NCBI RefSeq assembly: GCF_026262505.1
Contig: NC_067205.1
Location: 14,198,001-14,262,000, forward strand
Direction: 5' to 3'
DNA length: 64,000 nt
Origin: Trichomonas vaginalis G3
Taxonomy: Eukaryota > Parabasalia > Trichomonadida > Trichomonadidae
Position numbers and translations under genes: made by a program. Positions 36,731 to 45,875 of this stretch are shown here, one piece after another. Each line of letters begins with the position of its first letter. Position 1 is the first letter of the stretch. Below the pieces are notes generated by a model that saw only the letters and a list, made by a program, of their open reading frames with translations, searched no databases and was not told where the DNA came from.

Positions 36731-38335
36731 ATGTACGCCGCTCAGAATATAACGCCAACAGTTTTGGATGCCATGAACGGAAATGTTTCCGAATGGTATA
36801 ACGAATGCGACAATGCCATTAGAAGGTCAGAAATAGTTCCTGGAACTTACGAATATACAACTGCTGTTTCTTATGGAAACGTAGGTGAGTTTGGAGAAGG
36901 TTCTTCAACAACAGTAGATATTGCTTGCGACAGGTTTCATATTATTTCTATTGACAACTCATTCTTATACGTGGAACAAGACATTGAAATAAAACCTTCT
37001 GCCAAGTTGTCTGACAAGAAAGGTTGCAATGGAATTTTCTATGTCGGATACCAATATGCTCCAGAAGTTTTCATGGGATATAAGATATATTCTAACTCTG
37101 ACTTAGTTCAAACAGTAACATGGGCAAACTATGAATGGTTCGCTTTGAGAAACTCAGTACAACCACAAGCTAGAGAACAAACAGACCAGTATGCAACTAT
37201 TGAGAAAATAAGAAGACTTGACCCTAACGTTCCAGGAGTTTATGTTAACCTTTCTGGTTCAGATGGAACTGCTGCCACTAAAGTAAAACTGAAACTTAGA
37301 GTTCCTTTGTCATCTTTCCTCATCTTCAGGTTTTTAAGATACTTGCCAAACTGGGCAGGAAAAATTTCTATCGAACTTACTCCAAGCAAAAATAACTTAG
37401 TCATTGCACCAACACAAGACCCATTCACTATTACAGACGTAAAGGGAACAAATCAAACGTCATTCGCCTTTTGCAAAGACAAAGTTGACTTAGACTTTGG
37501 TTTCTCAAACTTCAACAATGAAGTAAACTATTATTTCAATGCTGCTGGAACTGCTTGGGACCCAGTTAAGTTCACATGCGAAAAATTTGAATGCAAGAGA
37601 ATAGAAAGCAGACTTGCAGTCTATATGTTGGACCCAGATATTTCAAATGCTTTAGCTGCCAAATATATTGCAGTTCCACTTATGTTCCCTATACACCAAA
37701 TATCTGTCAAAGACTTTGCAGGTGAAGTTGGAAACCAAAGTGCTGACCCAGGTGCAAGAACAGATATTGCTTTAACAACTGCAATGAAACATGCAGATAC
37801 TATGTTTGTACTGTTCAGACGAACTATAAATGACTATTCTTGTTTCTACAACCCTGGTATTAAATATCATATAAACATAGATGGCAAATATTATCCAAGA
37901 GAAGAATATTCTACAGTTGAGGATATGAGGTCATACAACTTGACATTAGATGCTATGAACTTTAACAACAACTTCACAACAACCATTAACCCTGAAATGC
38001 AAAGTTCTATTATGCCATATGTGAAAGTATGGACTCATACAGGAGGTCAAAAAACTCAATATACAAATGGAGACCGTTCAAACTTTTGGCTTGGCATTCC
38101 ATTTGCTGACTCAGAAGACTTTATGGGTGGTATTTCAACTGTTGGTACAGTTCAAATACAATATACTGGTGACAGAGACGGTCCAGATGAATTGAGAGCA
38201 AAGAAGTTTACAAAACCAATAGCACTTTTCACGGAAGATGCTCTTTTGAAGATTCGTTCGATGAAACCTGCTGGGGCTCCTCAGATTGGCATAACGACAG
38301 CTTCCATCGAGCAGATTTTGGCAGCAGGTCAGTAA
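36731..38335 (+). CDS. Polinton major capsid protein (double jelly-roll type)
   Basis: 534 residues, within the usual size of Polinton major capsid proteins. Beta-rich throughout, with no membrane segment. The block LRVPLSSFLIFRFLRYLPNW then KISIELTPSKNNLVIAP resembles the capsid-family hallmark strand pair near the junction of the two jelly rolls. The frame looks whole and is nearly identical to 61985-63592. It lies after the large coiled-coil gene and before capsid-associated genes. Identification rests on composition, size and synteny; a structure prediction would be decisive. Confidence 0.8.
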   Translation: MYAAQNITPTVLDAMNGNVSEWYNECDNAIRRSEIVPGTYEYTTAVSYGNVGEFGEGSSTTVDIACDRFHIISIDNSFLYVEQDIEIKPSAKLSDKKGCNGIFYVGYQYAPEVFMGYKIYSNSDLVQTVTWANYEWFALRNSVQPQAREQTDQYATIEKIRRLDPNVPGVYVNLSGSDGTAATKVKLKLRVPLSSFLIFRFLRYLPNWAGKISIELTPSKNNLVIAPTQDPFTITDVKGTNQTSFAFCKDKVDLDFGFSNFNNEVNYYFNAAGTAWDPVKFTCEKFECKRIESRLAVYMLDPDISNALAAKYIAVPLMFPIHQISVKDFAGEVGNQSADPGARTDIALTTAMKHADTMFVLFRRTINDYSCFYNPGIKYHINIDGKYYPREEYSTVEDMRSYNLTLDAMNFNNNFTTTINPEMQSSIMPYVKVWTHTGGQKTQYTNGDRSNFWLGIPFADSEDFMGGISTVGTVQIQYTGDRDGPDELRAKKFTKPIALFTEDALLKIRSMKPAGAPQIGITTASIEQILAAGQ

Positions 38336-38621
38336 GTTGTTCTTGAACTGACTTCTCTCCGTCAAATATTGACAGTACGCCAGTTTTGACATAATATTGT
38401 ATTATAAACTTACCTTTAGAAATATCTGTAAGTTTTGAAGTTATATTTTTGTCTGCTTCAAGAACTTTCACCATTTCAGTTATACCAACTTTCTTTGCTT
38501 TATGAAAATATTTTGGTTCAGCAAAGACTGCTATTCTATAACATTTTCCATTGTTTGTGTAAAGAACTATTCTGTCAATGTATTTGTATTGTTTGTGTGT
38601 ATAAACTTTGTTCTGCTTCAA
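38229..38621 (-). CDS. Small Polinton gene antisense to the capsid gene 3' end (copy 2)
   Basis: 130 residues (MKQNKVYTHKQYKYIDRIVL); the counterpart at 63905-63486 starts nine residues earlier at MDVFEYLF. Its last 107 bases overlap the 3' end of the major capsid gene on the opposite strand. Alpha/beta composition with a polar C-terminus. Unknown function. Presence in all three copies supports it being a gene. Confidence 0.6.
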   Translation of the reverse strand: MKQNKVYTHKQYKYIDRIVLYTNNGKCYRIAVFAEPKYFHKAKKVGITEMVKVLEADKNITSKLTDISKGKFIIQYYVKTGVLSIFDGEKSVQEQLTDLLPKSARWKLSLCQSEEPQQVSSNESSKEHLP

Positions 38622-38665
38622 TTCGAAAGATATCCGAATACGTCCATCTTTTTATTCTAAGTAAA

Positions 38666-39244
38666 ATGTCATTTCCGAAAAATAGAAGCGTAAGTGTTTC
38701 AAAAGGTTTAATGGCGGTGGCAGATGTGAAGTTAAATTCACCAACTCAAACAAACAGTCAAAGTGTTATTGTCAATGTCAAAGACAGAGATGTTGAAGTG
38801 GGGAAACCATACGAAGACGAAGATGGTATAACAATTGTTCCTGTAAAAGAACCAACATATCCTGAAGTTAGCAGAGACTTAAGTTCTGTTGCAGATATTC
38901 GAAACGACTACCAACAACTGAAAGACAAACTTCAAACTCAGGAGAAGATTTGTCAAGCTTTAAGTATAATGTTAAACTTGGTCGAACACAACCCTGTAAA
39001 AGTGAACTCATATGTCATTGCACCTCATGAAGTTTTGAAAGAACTATTGAAACTTTTGACAGAGGCAGACGATATAAACATCAAAGAAATAGAACCCGAC
39101 ATTAGTTGCTGTGGTGTTTCATATAATGTCATTGACAAGATATACGTTATGAAAGGAGGTGAAACGTTGAACTTAAAATATAGTTTCCCAGACGTTATAA
39201 AAATATTTGACGACCACAACATTTCATTAAAATTTATTTGCTAA
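38666..39244 (+). CDS. Conserved Polinton protein MSFPKNRSV family (copy 2)
   Basis: 192 residues from the ATG at 38666, preferred over an upstream start because the extra N-terminal sequence is low-complexity and lies over the divergent gene. Polar N-terminus, a helical middle (DYQQLKDKLQTQEKICQAL) and an alpha/beta C-terminus. It ends four bases before the next start (39249), suggesting tight packing. Unknown function. Confidence 0.72.
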   Translation: MSFPKNRSVSVSKGLMAVADVKLNSPTQTNSQSVIVNVKDRDVEVGKPYEDEDGITIVPVKEPTYPEVSRDLSSVADIRNDYQQLKDKLQTQEKICQALSIMLNLVEHNPVKVNSYVIAPHEVLKELLKLLTEADDINIKEIEPDISCCGVSYNVIDKIYVMKGGETLNLKYSFPDVIKIFDDHNISLKFIC

Positions 39245-39248
39245 GTAA

Positions 39249-40043
39249 ATGGCAGAAGACATAATGGTTTATACTATTACGACTAAAAACCCTGAGTCAT
39301 ATAATTCTATAACAACAAACTTACAAAGTCCTCAAGGACGATATTGTAAACTAACCTTAAACACAATGACGACTAAAGCCTGTTTTGCTCTTTTGACACC
39401 AGAAGACTTTATTGTTGTGAATGGTAAAAAATACTCCTTTGAAGATACTTACTCAGATATACCACCAACAGGTTTTGTTGACTTATTTAATACTTTAAGT
39501 ACGTGTAACATGTGCTGCAACTAGAGCAGGTTTCATTATGTTTGGATGTCCGACTGAGTTTACTATAAACGATATGAGCTATAATACAAAACTTATTTCT
39601 GGTTTTTACTACCAACAGTTTCCTATAACAGAAAAGGTGTCATACAAGGAATGTCTATTCCATTGACATTAAGCACACCAATCTTATATATTGTTTCAAA
39701 CTTAGGTTCAAAGTGTTATTCGAATGTCGACAGAAACTATTATGACCAAAAGATACTTATGCGTATAAACAATACTTTCTCTGCTGGTTTGCCTATTGTT
39801 CATTCGAATGCAGAATTTTCAACCTTAGTGAACTCAAACACTTTGGCAAGTATAACGTTGACATTAGTTGACGCAAACTTTGTTCCTGTAAAACTTTTAT
39901 GTCCTATGTATTTGTCAATGACGGCAGAAAGTTTCGAATTGGAAGATGCAACTGGTGAAAGTATTGTATTACAAGAACAACTTCAACAACAAATAGCTCA
40001 AGAACAACAAATGCAACAAATGGAACAACAAAGTCAAGAATAA
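39249..40043 (+). pseudogene. Candidate minor capsid protein of Polinton copy 2, broken
   Basis: Beta-rich stretches (YTITTKNPESYNSITTNL; ILYIVSNLGSKCYSNV; ITLTLVDANFVPVKLLCPMY) followed by a Gln-rich tail. The late strand pair, with a D-A/G-N-x-V-x-L pattern, resembles single jelly-roll penton-type proteins of Polintons. An alternative penton candidate is 53245-54093. Broken. Confidence 0.55.
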
Positions 40044-40072
40044 AAAAATAATATTTTTTTATTTTTATAAAA

Positions 40073-41301
40073 ATGTACAGAATAGATGTTTCAGATTTTT
40101 ATGACTTCCAAGCATTCAGAAATATGTGTCCATTTCGAGACTATAACAAAGCAGTCGAGAATTTGAAACGTTTAGTCATTTATGTCGACTCTGCCCCAGA
40201 ATGTTATGTTATGAAAGAATGGGATGTAGTCTTTAACAAACCTAAAGCGACAATAGTTTCAGAACAAGAATGTAGACAGAAACTTAAGAAAATAAAAGTC
40301 GTACAAGTTGGCATGAAGATGTTAGATGCTTGGGATATCTTATTGTCAAAGTTAGAAGATTTTTCAGTTCGGTATAAAGTTCTATACACCTTCTCCAAAC
40401 TTCTATTCTATCTTCACTGGATATAAATATGAACAAGTAGAATGGAAAGAAAATATTATAGAAGCTTGGTTAGACCATGTCAAAGAAATTATATGCAATG
40501 GAAACGAAAAGGTTTATGAGTATATCTTATGTTGGTTTGCAAACATCTTACAACATCCAAGTGCTAAAAATGAAACTGCTCTCATTATAATTGGAAAACA
40601 AGGAACAGGTAAGAACACATTCTTTACAGATATCTTATGCAAACTGTTAGAGGTATTCGAACCGAATATGACAAACTTAGAAAACATCTGTGGTAAATTT
40701 AACTCCTTCAATAGAGAATATGAAACTTATAGTTTGCAATGAACTTCAAAGTATAGATACAACAAAAGTTTTGAACTCAGATGCTTTGAAGAGTCTTATA
40801 ACAGACAAAGTTGGAGTTGTTGAAAGAAAGTATAAAGACCAAAGAGTTTGTGAAAATGTTGCAAACTTCATTATGGTTTCAAACAATGCTGTTCCGATGA
40901 AGTTAGAAAGTTCTGACAGAAGATATGTAGTTGTCAGAACGTCAGATTCTCATATGCAAGATACAGAATATTTTGACGACTTAGCAGAAACTTTGACATC
41001 TGACTTTTACAACCACTTGTTCTCATATTTCATGACATTAGATATTTCAAGTTCAATCCAAGACAAATTCCACATACCGAAGAGAGACAAACATTGTTAG
41101 AAGCAAACAAGAGTGTATATGAACTGTTCATAGATGAAACTGACTTTGTGTTTAGATGAAAGGTCATTGTACGATTCGTATAAAACAATATTGTCAAGAG
41201 TATGGTTATATGGCAGCTTCTAAACGACATTCTTGGCAAATGTCAAAAGTCTTTTAGATGTTCAGAATGGTGTATATACAAAGAAAATTTTTTCTGAGTA
41301 A
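40073..41301 (+). pseudogene. SF3-type (D5-like) helicase of Polinton copy 2, broken
   Basis: After an N-terminal domain (MYRIDVSDFYDFQAFRNMCP) come a Walker A-like loop (GKQGTGKN, near 40597-40620), a Walker B-like strand (LIVCNELQS) and a sensor strand ending in Asn (NFIMVSNN). Motif order and spacing fit superfamily 3 helicases, which unwind DNA during replication of small and large DNA viruses. An AT-rich leader (aaaaataatatttttttattttt) precedes the start. Broken into several pieces. Confidence 0.8.
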
Positions 41302-41337
41302 ATTTTAAAAAAAATATTTTTTTATCCGATAGAAAAG

Positions 41338-41754
41338 ATGACAAAATATTCAGTAAACAAGTACATGTCAGGACTTAAAGAAGAACTAGACCCATTCACA
41401 TATTTGAATGTTTACTTCTACCATTTTGAAAAGTCTTCATTCAGCAAAGTTTGGAACATCGAACCAGTTAAGTTTGCTATTGTGACTAAAAATGGTGCGA
41501 AATTTGAAGACTTAGACATAGAAGGTTTGTTAACAGTCAAAGAAAGTTTTGACAGAAGGTTCTCAAACCTTAAAGAAGGCAAAGCATACAAACTTGTTAT
41601 ACCTTATGAACCAAAGAAAGCAGACGACTATGAATATTATGAGTCTAAAGTTGTAGAAGTTCAAGGTAAATTGGGTAAAAAGATTTTAGAGTCTAAGCCA
41701 GTGTTTGCTCCTAAAGAGGAAGAGAACATTGACATTGACCCAGAAATGTTCTAA
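41338..41754 (+). CDS. Conserved Polinton hypothetical protein (copy 2)
   Basis: 138 residues, open throughout, with an acidic C-terminus (EEENIDIDPEMF). Leader tttttttatccgatagaaaag directly before the start. Copy 1 counterpart at 19105-19524 is nearly identical. No family recognised. Confidence 0.78.
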   Translation: MTKYSVNKYMSGLKEELDPFTYLNVYFYHFEKSSFSKVWNIEPVKFAIVTKNGAKFEDLDIEGLLTVKESFDRRFSNLKEGKAYKLVIPYEPKKADDYEYYESKVVEVQGKLGKKILESKPVFAPKEEENIDIDPEMF

Positions 41755-41770
41755 AAATAAAATTTTATTT

Positions 41771-42217
41771 TTACATGTCAAATTTCTTTTTCTCTGGAAC
41801 TGGTTCAGGTTCTTTCTTCTCTTCTTCTTTTTTTCTTTCTTTTCTTTCTTCTTCTTTTCTGGTGGTTATGTCAAATTTCTCAGAACCATATTTATGTAAA
41901 AGTTCTTTGTCCTTTAATAGCTCATCTATTCTGTTTTCTATTTCATCTTCAAGAACAGCGCATGTGTCTTCTTTGCATTCTAAGAACTTTTGTTGGACTT
42001 CATCTTTCCAATCGGCGTCATCTCTGTCAACAAGTCTGTCATTGACAAATTTTAAGACTGCTCTGCTTAATGTTTTATGGTTCTTGTCATATTCCCAGAA
42101 ACAGAACTTTAGAACAAATTCACCTTTCTTGTTTACACTATGTAAGATTTTATGGTCGACAGATGTTTTGCTGTCAAAAAGTTTGTCTCGAATATAGATA
42201 GCGAAATCGCTAGACAT
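41771..42217 (-). CDS. Conserved Polinton protein with charged tail (copy 2)
   Basis: 148 residues, starting MSSDFAIYIRDKLFDSK. Residues 1-100 are globular; residues 113-148 are a Lys/Glu/Pro tail. It converges on 41338-41754 (16 bases between stops) and diverges from the ATPase (36 bases between starts). Unknown function. Confidence 0.75.
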   Translation of the reverse strand: MSSDFAIYIRDKLFDSKTSVDHKILHSVNKKGEFVLKFCFWEYDKNHKTLSRAVLKFVNDRLVDRDDADWKDEVQQKFLECKEDTCAVLEDEIENRIDELLKDKELLHKYGSEKFDITTRKEEERKERKKEEEKKEPEPVPEKKKFDM

Positions 42218-42253
42218 TTTCTAAAAGATAAAAATTTTAATTTTTCTAAAAAT

Positions 42254-43124
42254 ATGTTAGAAAAAAAGTTTGCTGACATTGACAAGAAATTTGAGAATGT
42301 TTTAAATAAGAACAAGAGGAAGTTAGAAAATGCTCAGATAAAGCCTATACATGACAAGTTCTTATTTGCTCAGAATGGTATAACAGGTCTAATTGCACCA
42401 CCTGGGTCGGGTAAGACTTTCACTTATCTTAAAATGGCTGCACAACAACAAGAACTAGATGAGAAGAACCCATTCTATGAGTTAGTTGTTATTTGTTACT
42501 TCTGGTCAATTTGACCAAACCGTCAATTCGTTCAAAGATATTATAAAGAAGTCTAAGTTAGTATGTATAAAGGATACTGAGTTGTTAGATTGGATAAAGA
42601 AGTACCAAAGAAGAGTTTTGAAGTATAATGCTATAAATGAGTATATAAATTCTAAGTTTAAAGACCCAAATGAGGAAATGCAGAGAATATTAGAGAAGAA
42701 ACACTTCAGAAACAAACAGAAAGAGATAGAATACATTTCGAAGAAATTGCAATCTTACGATTGGAAGACTTACCCTCATAGGTGTCTTCTTATCTTAGAT
42801 GATTTGCCTCATCCTTTGTTAAAGAACAGAGAACAAGATATGTGTCGAATTCTTAAGAAGCTCAGACACTTTAACATCTCTGTTGTCATTTGTGTACAGA
42901 CAGCAAAGAGTTTAAGTAAGGATGTTAAAAGAATACTTACTGACATAATACTTTTTCCCGGATTGTCCGAAGACGATTTCATGGAACTTATGAAAGAGTC
43001 CATGGCAGGTAAGTTTGACAGACATGAACTATGGGAGAAGTACAAAGTCATACAAGACCCTCATACTTCTTTCAGAATTCATATCTACGCAAACAAAGTT
43101 CAAATTGTAAAAAGTCAAGCTTGA
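42254..43124 (+). pseudogene. Packaging ATPase (FtsK/HerA type) of Polinton copy 2, broken
   Basis: From MLEKKFADIDKKF at 42254. Walker A is APPGSGKT at residues 48-55; Walker B is CLLILDD further on, followed by a conserved helical stretch (CRILKKLRHFNISVVICVQT) typical of A32-like genome-packaging ATPases. The family uses ATP to translocate DNA into capsids. The start was chosen because it is shared with copy 1 and faces the divergent start at 42217. Broken in a small number of places. Confidence 0.87.
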
Positions 43125-43143
43125 AAAATGTAAGTGTTTAGTC

Positions 43144-43323
43144 TTAGTAAGGATATCTCTTCGCGAAGCATATGCCGTCCTTGAGTTTTAGGTACGTGAA
43201 GAGAAGTACAATGAATTCAATTACGAGTACAATTGCAATGACAACTAAGGCAACTATTTTTGTCTTTTGCCAGCAAGGGTACTTCTTCTCTTCCAATGGT
43301 TCGGCAGAACTATACTCACTCAT
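43144..43323 (-). CDS. Small single-pass membrane protein
   Basis: 59 residues from the ATG at 43323 (MSEYSSAEPLEEKKYPCW). One membrane segment at about residues 22-44 (IVALVVIAIVLVIEFIVLLF), then a short basic tail. The start is 44 bases from the divergent gene at 43368. A small membrane protein in a virus-like element could act at the virion's internal membrane or in release; no family was recognised. Confidence 0.6.
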   Translation of the reverse strand: MSEYSSAEPLEEKKYPCWQKTKIVALVVIAIVLVIEFIVLLFTYLKLKDGICFAKRYPY

Positions 43324-43367
43324 GAGAAATGCCAAAACGGTTTAATAGAAAAAGTGTAATTTTTTTC

Positions 43368-43556
43368 ATGTCCGAAGACTCGAAGGTGCAACACTTCCAA
43401 AATACCGACGAACTCAGAAGAGCAGCATGCCAGTATGTTCTTGACAACTTCTTTGAGTTCTCCAGGTACACCTTGGAAAATGCTGAAGAACTCCGACACA
43501 GAGAATTTGGAGAAATTGCACTCCAATACTACCTTGACAAACAAAGGGTAAATTAA
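43368..43556 (+). CDS. Small Polinton protein, 62 residues
   Basis: Starts MSEDSKVQHFQNTDELRRAA after a T-rich leader ending in ATTTTTTTC. Helical and charged. Followed 36 bases later by another small gene. Unknown function. Confidence 0.5.
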   Translation: MSEDSKVQHFQNTDELRRAACQYVLDNFFEFSRYTLENAEELRHREFGEIALQYYLDKQRVN

Positions 43557-43591
43557 GACTAAAAACTTAACGTTTAAAAAGTGACATTTTT

Positions 43592-43792
43592 ATGAGCTCC
43601 GAGTCACCGAGAAAACTTGGTCAGATGTTATCAGCTTACTTCCCTGAGGAGGATGGAAGCGTTACATACATCAGGTTCAAAAACAACGAACCTGGAATTG
43701 CGTACCAAATTCGCAATTACATGACCATGGAAGAGTACGAAAGGTTTCTACAAGAGAAACCAGCTCTAAACAACTCAGAAAAGAAAGAGTAA
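43592..43792 (+). CDS. Small Polinton protein, 66 residues
   Basis: MSSESPRKLGQMLSAYFPEE, preceded by the leader gtgacattttt. Mixed composition with a short helical C-terminus. No family recognised. It converges on the gene at 43821-44399. Confidence 0.5.
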   Translation: MSSESPRKLGQMLSAYFPEEDGSVTYIRFKNNEPGIAYQIRNYMTMEEYERFLQEKPALNNSEKKE

Positions 43793-43820
43793 AAAGTTTA
43801 ATTCGTAATTGTTTATTTTT

Positions 43821-44399
43821 TTACTTGTATGGGCAAGCTGCAAGAATGAAGTCGACTATCTCAGTCTTTGTCTTGACCAGTTGGACTGCTCTTGTAAGCA
43901 CGTCTGTTTTGCGGTCTCCAGCTGGTGTCTGACCTTCGTAATTGCGCATGTTCTTGAGAGCTCCAACTGTAAATGGTTGTAGGATGAAGAGTCTCTCAGA
44001 CTGCTTGAGGTAGTCTTCACGGTCACGAGCCAAATCTGTGGTACGAGTCGAATCGGTCGATTTGAGGGAAGAGACTGAAAGCCTGTCGTCTTCCATTGGA
44101 ACTGTAGCATACTCTTTGCGTAAGCGGTTCAGACCTTCTTCGAAGTCTTGGGCTCTCTTCGATTGAGATTGGAATTGTGGGGCAGGGTTTTGCATAAACA
44201 TCCAAGGGTTGGGGAAGTAAGGCATAGGCTGAGGAGGGTAGTTCGGGAAGCCTTGTGGTGGGTAGTAACCTTGAGGTGGAAATTGGTAGTAATTCGGAGG
44301 TACTTGCTGGAACTGAGGTTGCTGAGGAGACTGTTGTGGTTCTGCAGCTTTCGGTTCTTCTGGCTTTGGAAGGCATTCAGGAAGAGGAACGTCAGTCAT
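43821..44399 (-). CDS. Pro/Gln/Tyr-rich Polinton protein
   Basis: 192 residues from MTDVPLPECLPKPEEP at 44399; a longer frame upstream reads through the repeated promoter element and is unlikely. Residues 15-85 are Pro/Gln/Tyr-rich and disordered (QFQQVPPNYYQFPPQGYYPP). Residues 90-192 are helical and charged. It may be a structural linker or tegument-like protein, which is inference from composition only. Confidence 0.65.
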   Translation of the reverse strand: MTDVPLPECLPKPEEPKAAEPQQSPQQPQFQQVPPNYYQFPPQGYYPPQGFPNYPPQPMPYFPNPWMFMQNPAPQFQSQSKRAQDFEEGLNRLRKEYATVPMEDDRLSVSSLKSTDSTRTTDLARDREDYLKQSERLFILQPFTVGALKNMRNYEGQTPAGDRKTDVLTRAVQLVKTKTEIVDFILAACPYK

Positions 44400-44407
44400 C
44401 CGTTTGT

Positions 44408-44604
44408 GTCCTGTCGGAAGGAAAAATTTTTCCTGTCGGAAGGAAAAACTTTTTCTGTCGGAAGGAAAATTTTTTCTAAAGTTCGACCAAAAAGTTCTCA
44501 ATTTTCGAAAATTTGAATGGTTTACGGACGGACAACTGGAAGAGTTCTTCCTGTCGGAAGGAAAAATTTTTCCCTTTGTCGGGAAAATATTTTCCTGTCG
44601 GATG
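44408..44604. promoter_or_regulatory. Repeated tgtcggaaggaaaa element between divergent genes
   Basis: Five copies of (c)ctgtcggaaggaaaa(a/t)ttttt begin near 44411, 44432, 44455, 44551 and 44595, with small variations. Three lie next to the minus-strand start at 44399 and two next to the plus-strand start at 44602. The arrangement suggests a bidirectional regulatory site. Confidence 0.65.
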
Positions 44605-44976
44605 GAAGAACTTGGAATGCAAGAAAGACTTGACGAGGCAATTTACCTAATTGAAATTAACGACTGCGTAAAAGACTACTTGCGCAAGGTAATGAAGCCC
44701 AAGATCAAGTTCATCTCTATTTCTGGAAGGTCTACACTTCAGCTCGAGACTTCGACTGGAATTCCAATTCAAATACCAGACGGGACAGCCTACGATGGCA
44801 TAAAGGACGCCAAAAGAGAAGCTCTTGTTAAGTTCCTAAACAAACGTCCTTGGATAAAAATACCAAACAAGGAGAACCCCCTACCCCATATGAAATTGGC
44901 AATTCAGTCTCTCCTTCACTTCTCGGGTCAGCCGTTCTACATAACCTGTGAAGGCGACATTCAGCCAGTTCAGTAA
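44602..44976 (+). CDS. Conserved Polinton hypothetical protein, 124 residues
   Basis: Starts MEELGMQERLDEAIYLIEIN within the last copy of the repeated promoter element. Alpha/beta composition (KPKIKFISISGRSTLQLET) with a long helix before the C-terminus. No family recognised. Confidence 0.65.
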   Translation: MEELGMQERLDEAIYLIEINDCVKDYLRKVMKPKIKFISISGRSTLQLETSTGIPIQIPDGTAYDGIKDAKREALVKFLNKRPWIKIPNKENPLPHMKLAIQSLLHFSGQPFYITCEGDIQPVQ

Positions 44977-45032
44977 ACATCTCATTTTAACTCACTTTTT
45001 TATGTTTTTACTCACACTCGTACTCACCAGGT

Positions 45033-45236
45033 ATGAGTACAACTATTTCAACTGTGAACCTTGTAGTGACCGGGCTTCCTGCAAATGCAAGTTCGGTCAA
45101 TACACAGTTTATGGTGGCAAGAATTGAAATTCCAGACCCAACTCCAACAAGAACTCTCAAGTTGCCAAAGACTCATGTGAAGAAGAAGTCATATAACAAA
45201 ACACTTATAGCCATATACATGGCACGCTTTGAGTAA
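45033..45236 (+). CDS. Small beta-rich Polinton protein, 67 residues
   Basis: MSTTISTVNLVVTGLPANAS, then a basic C-terminal half (KLPKTHVKKKSYNK). Leader cacttttttatgttttta lies about 20 bases upstream. Unknown function. Confidence 0.5.
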   Translation: MSTTISTVNLVVTGLPANASSVNTQFMVARIEIPDPTPTRTLKLPKTHVKKKSYNKTLIAIYMARFE

Positions 45237-45258
45237 AAACATTTTTTTCATTTTTTGA

Positions 45259-45843
45259 ATGAAGCAAGTTAAATTCGTCCCACACCAATCTCAATGGACC
45301 GATGAAGAGTTTCAAGCTATGGTTGAAGGCGTTGAGAACGATATAGACGGCGAACTTGAAGGAGCTCAAACCACAATTGCAACCAAAATTGCAGAAGTCA
45401 AGGAACAGATAGCTCCACTTAAAGCTACCAAAGCTACTCTTGACCTCATGGATACTTACCGTTTAGATGTCAAGAGAGGAATAAGACAATTAAAATTAAA
45501 ACTCTTAAATTACGAAGCTATACTCCAGAAGTTAGCAGAGATGAGAAGACTTTACCAGAGCTACTTACATGTAAGGGACTTACCTTCAAGCAGTCCGACC
45601 AAAGATGAATTTTCTGACATTGTCCCAATTTTGTCCGAAAGTCAGCTCAGATGTTTTGAACTGCTCCCAACATATCCAGAATATGAACGTTTGCCTGAAC
45701 TCTTCCGCAATCTCAAAAAACGTTTTTTGGTTCTCATGTTCGAAACTTTTATCGGAAGAGACAACAAACGTTCAGAAGAAGAACAAGATATTATTTTAAA
45801 CTTGTTGTATGACATAACTGTCATAACAAGCTTTTTGAAGTAA
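45259..45843 (+). CDS. Helical coiled-coil Polinton protein, 194 residues
   Basis: Residues of about 30-110 form a long helix or coiled coil (TTIATKIAEVKEQIAPLKAT); the C-terminal third is helical and hydrophobic. Preceded directly by cattttttgaATG. It lies in the same strand block as 45033 and 45876, with 20-30 base spacings. Unknown function. Confidence 0.7.
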   Translation: MKQVKFVPHQSQWTDEEFQAMVEGVENDIDGELEGAQTTIATKIAEVKEQIAPLKATKATLDLMDTYRLDVKRGIRQLKLKLLNYEAILQKLAEMRRLYQSYLHVRDLPSSSPTKDEFSDIVPILSESQLRCFELLPTYPEYERLPELFRNLKKRFLVLMFETFIGRDNKRSEEEQDIILNLLYDITVITSFLK

Positions 45844-45875
45844 AACCGCCATTCTCAAACCACTTCATTTTTTCG

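Noticed and set aside
43821-44501. Longer N-terminus of the Pro/Gln-rich protein
   Set aside because: The extra residues are the translated promoter repeats; the start at 44399 is preferred.
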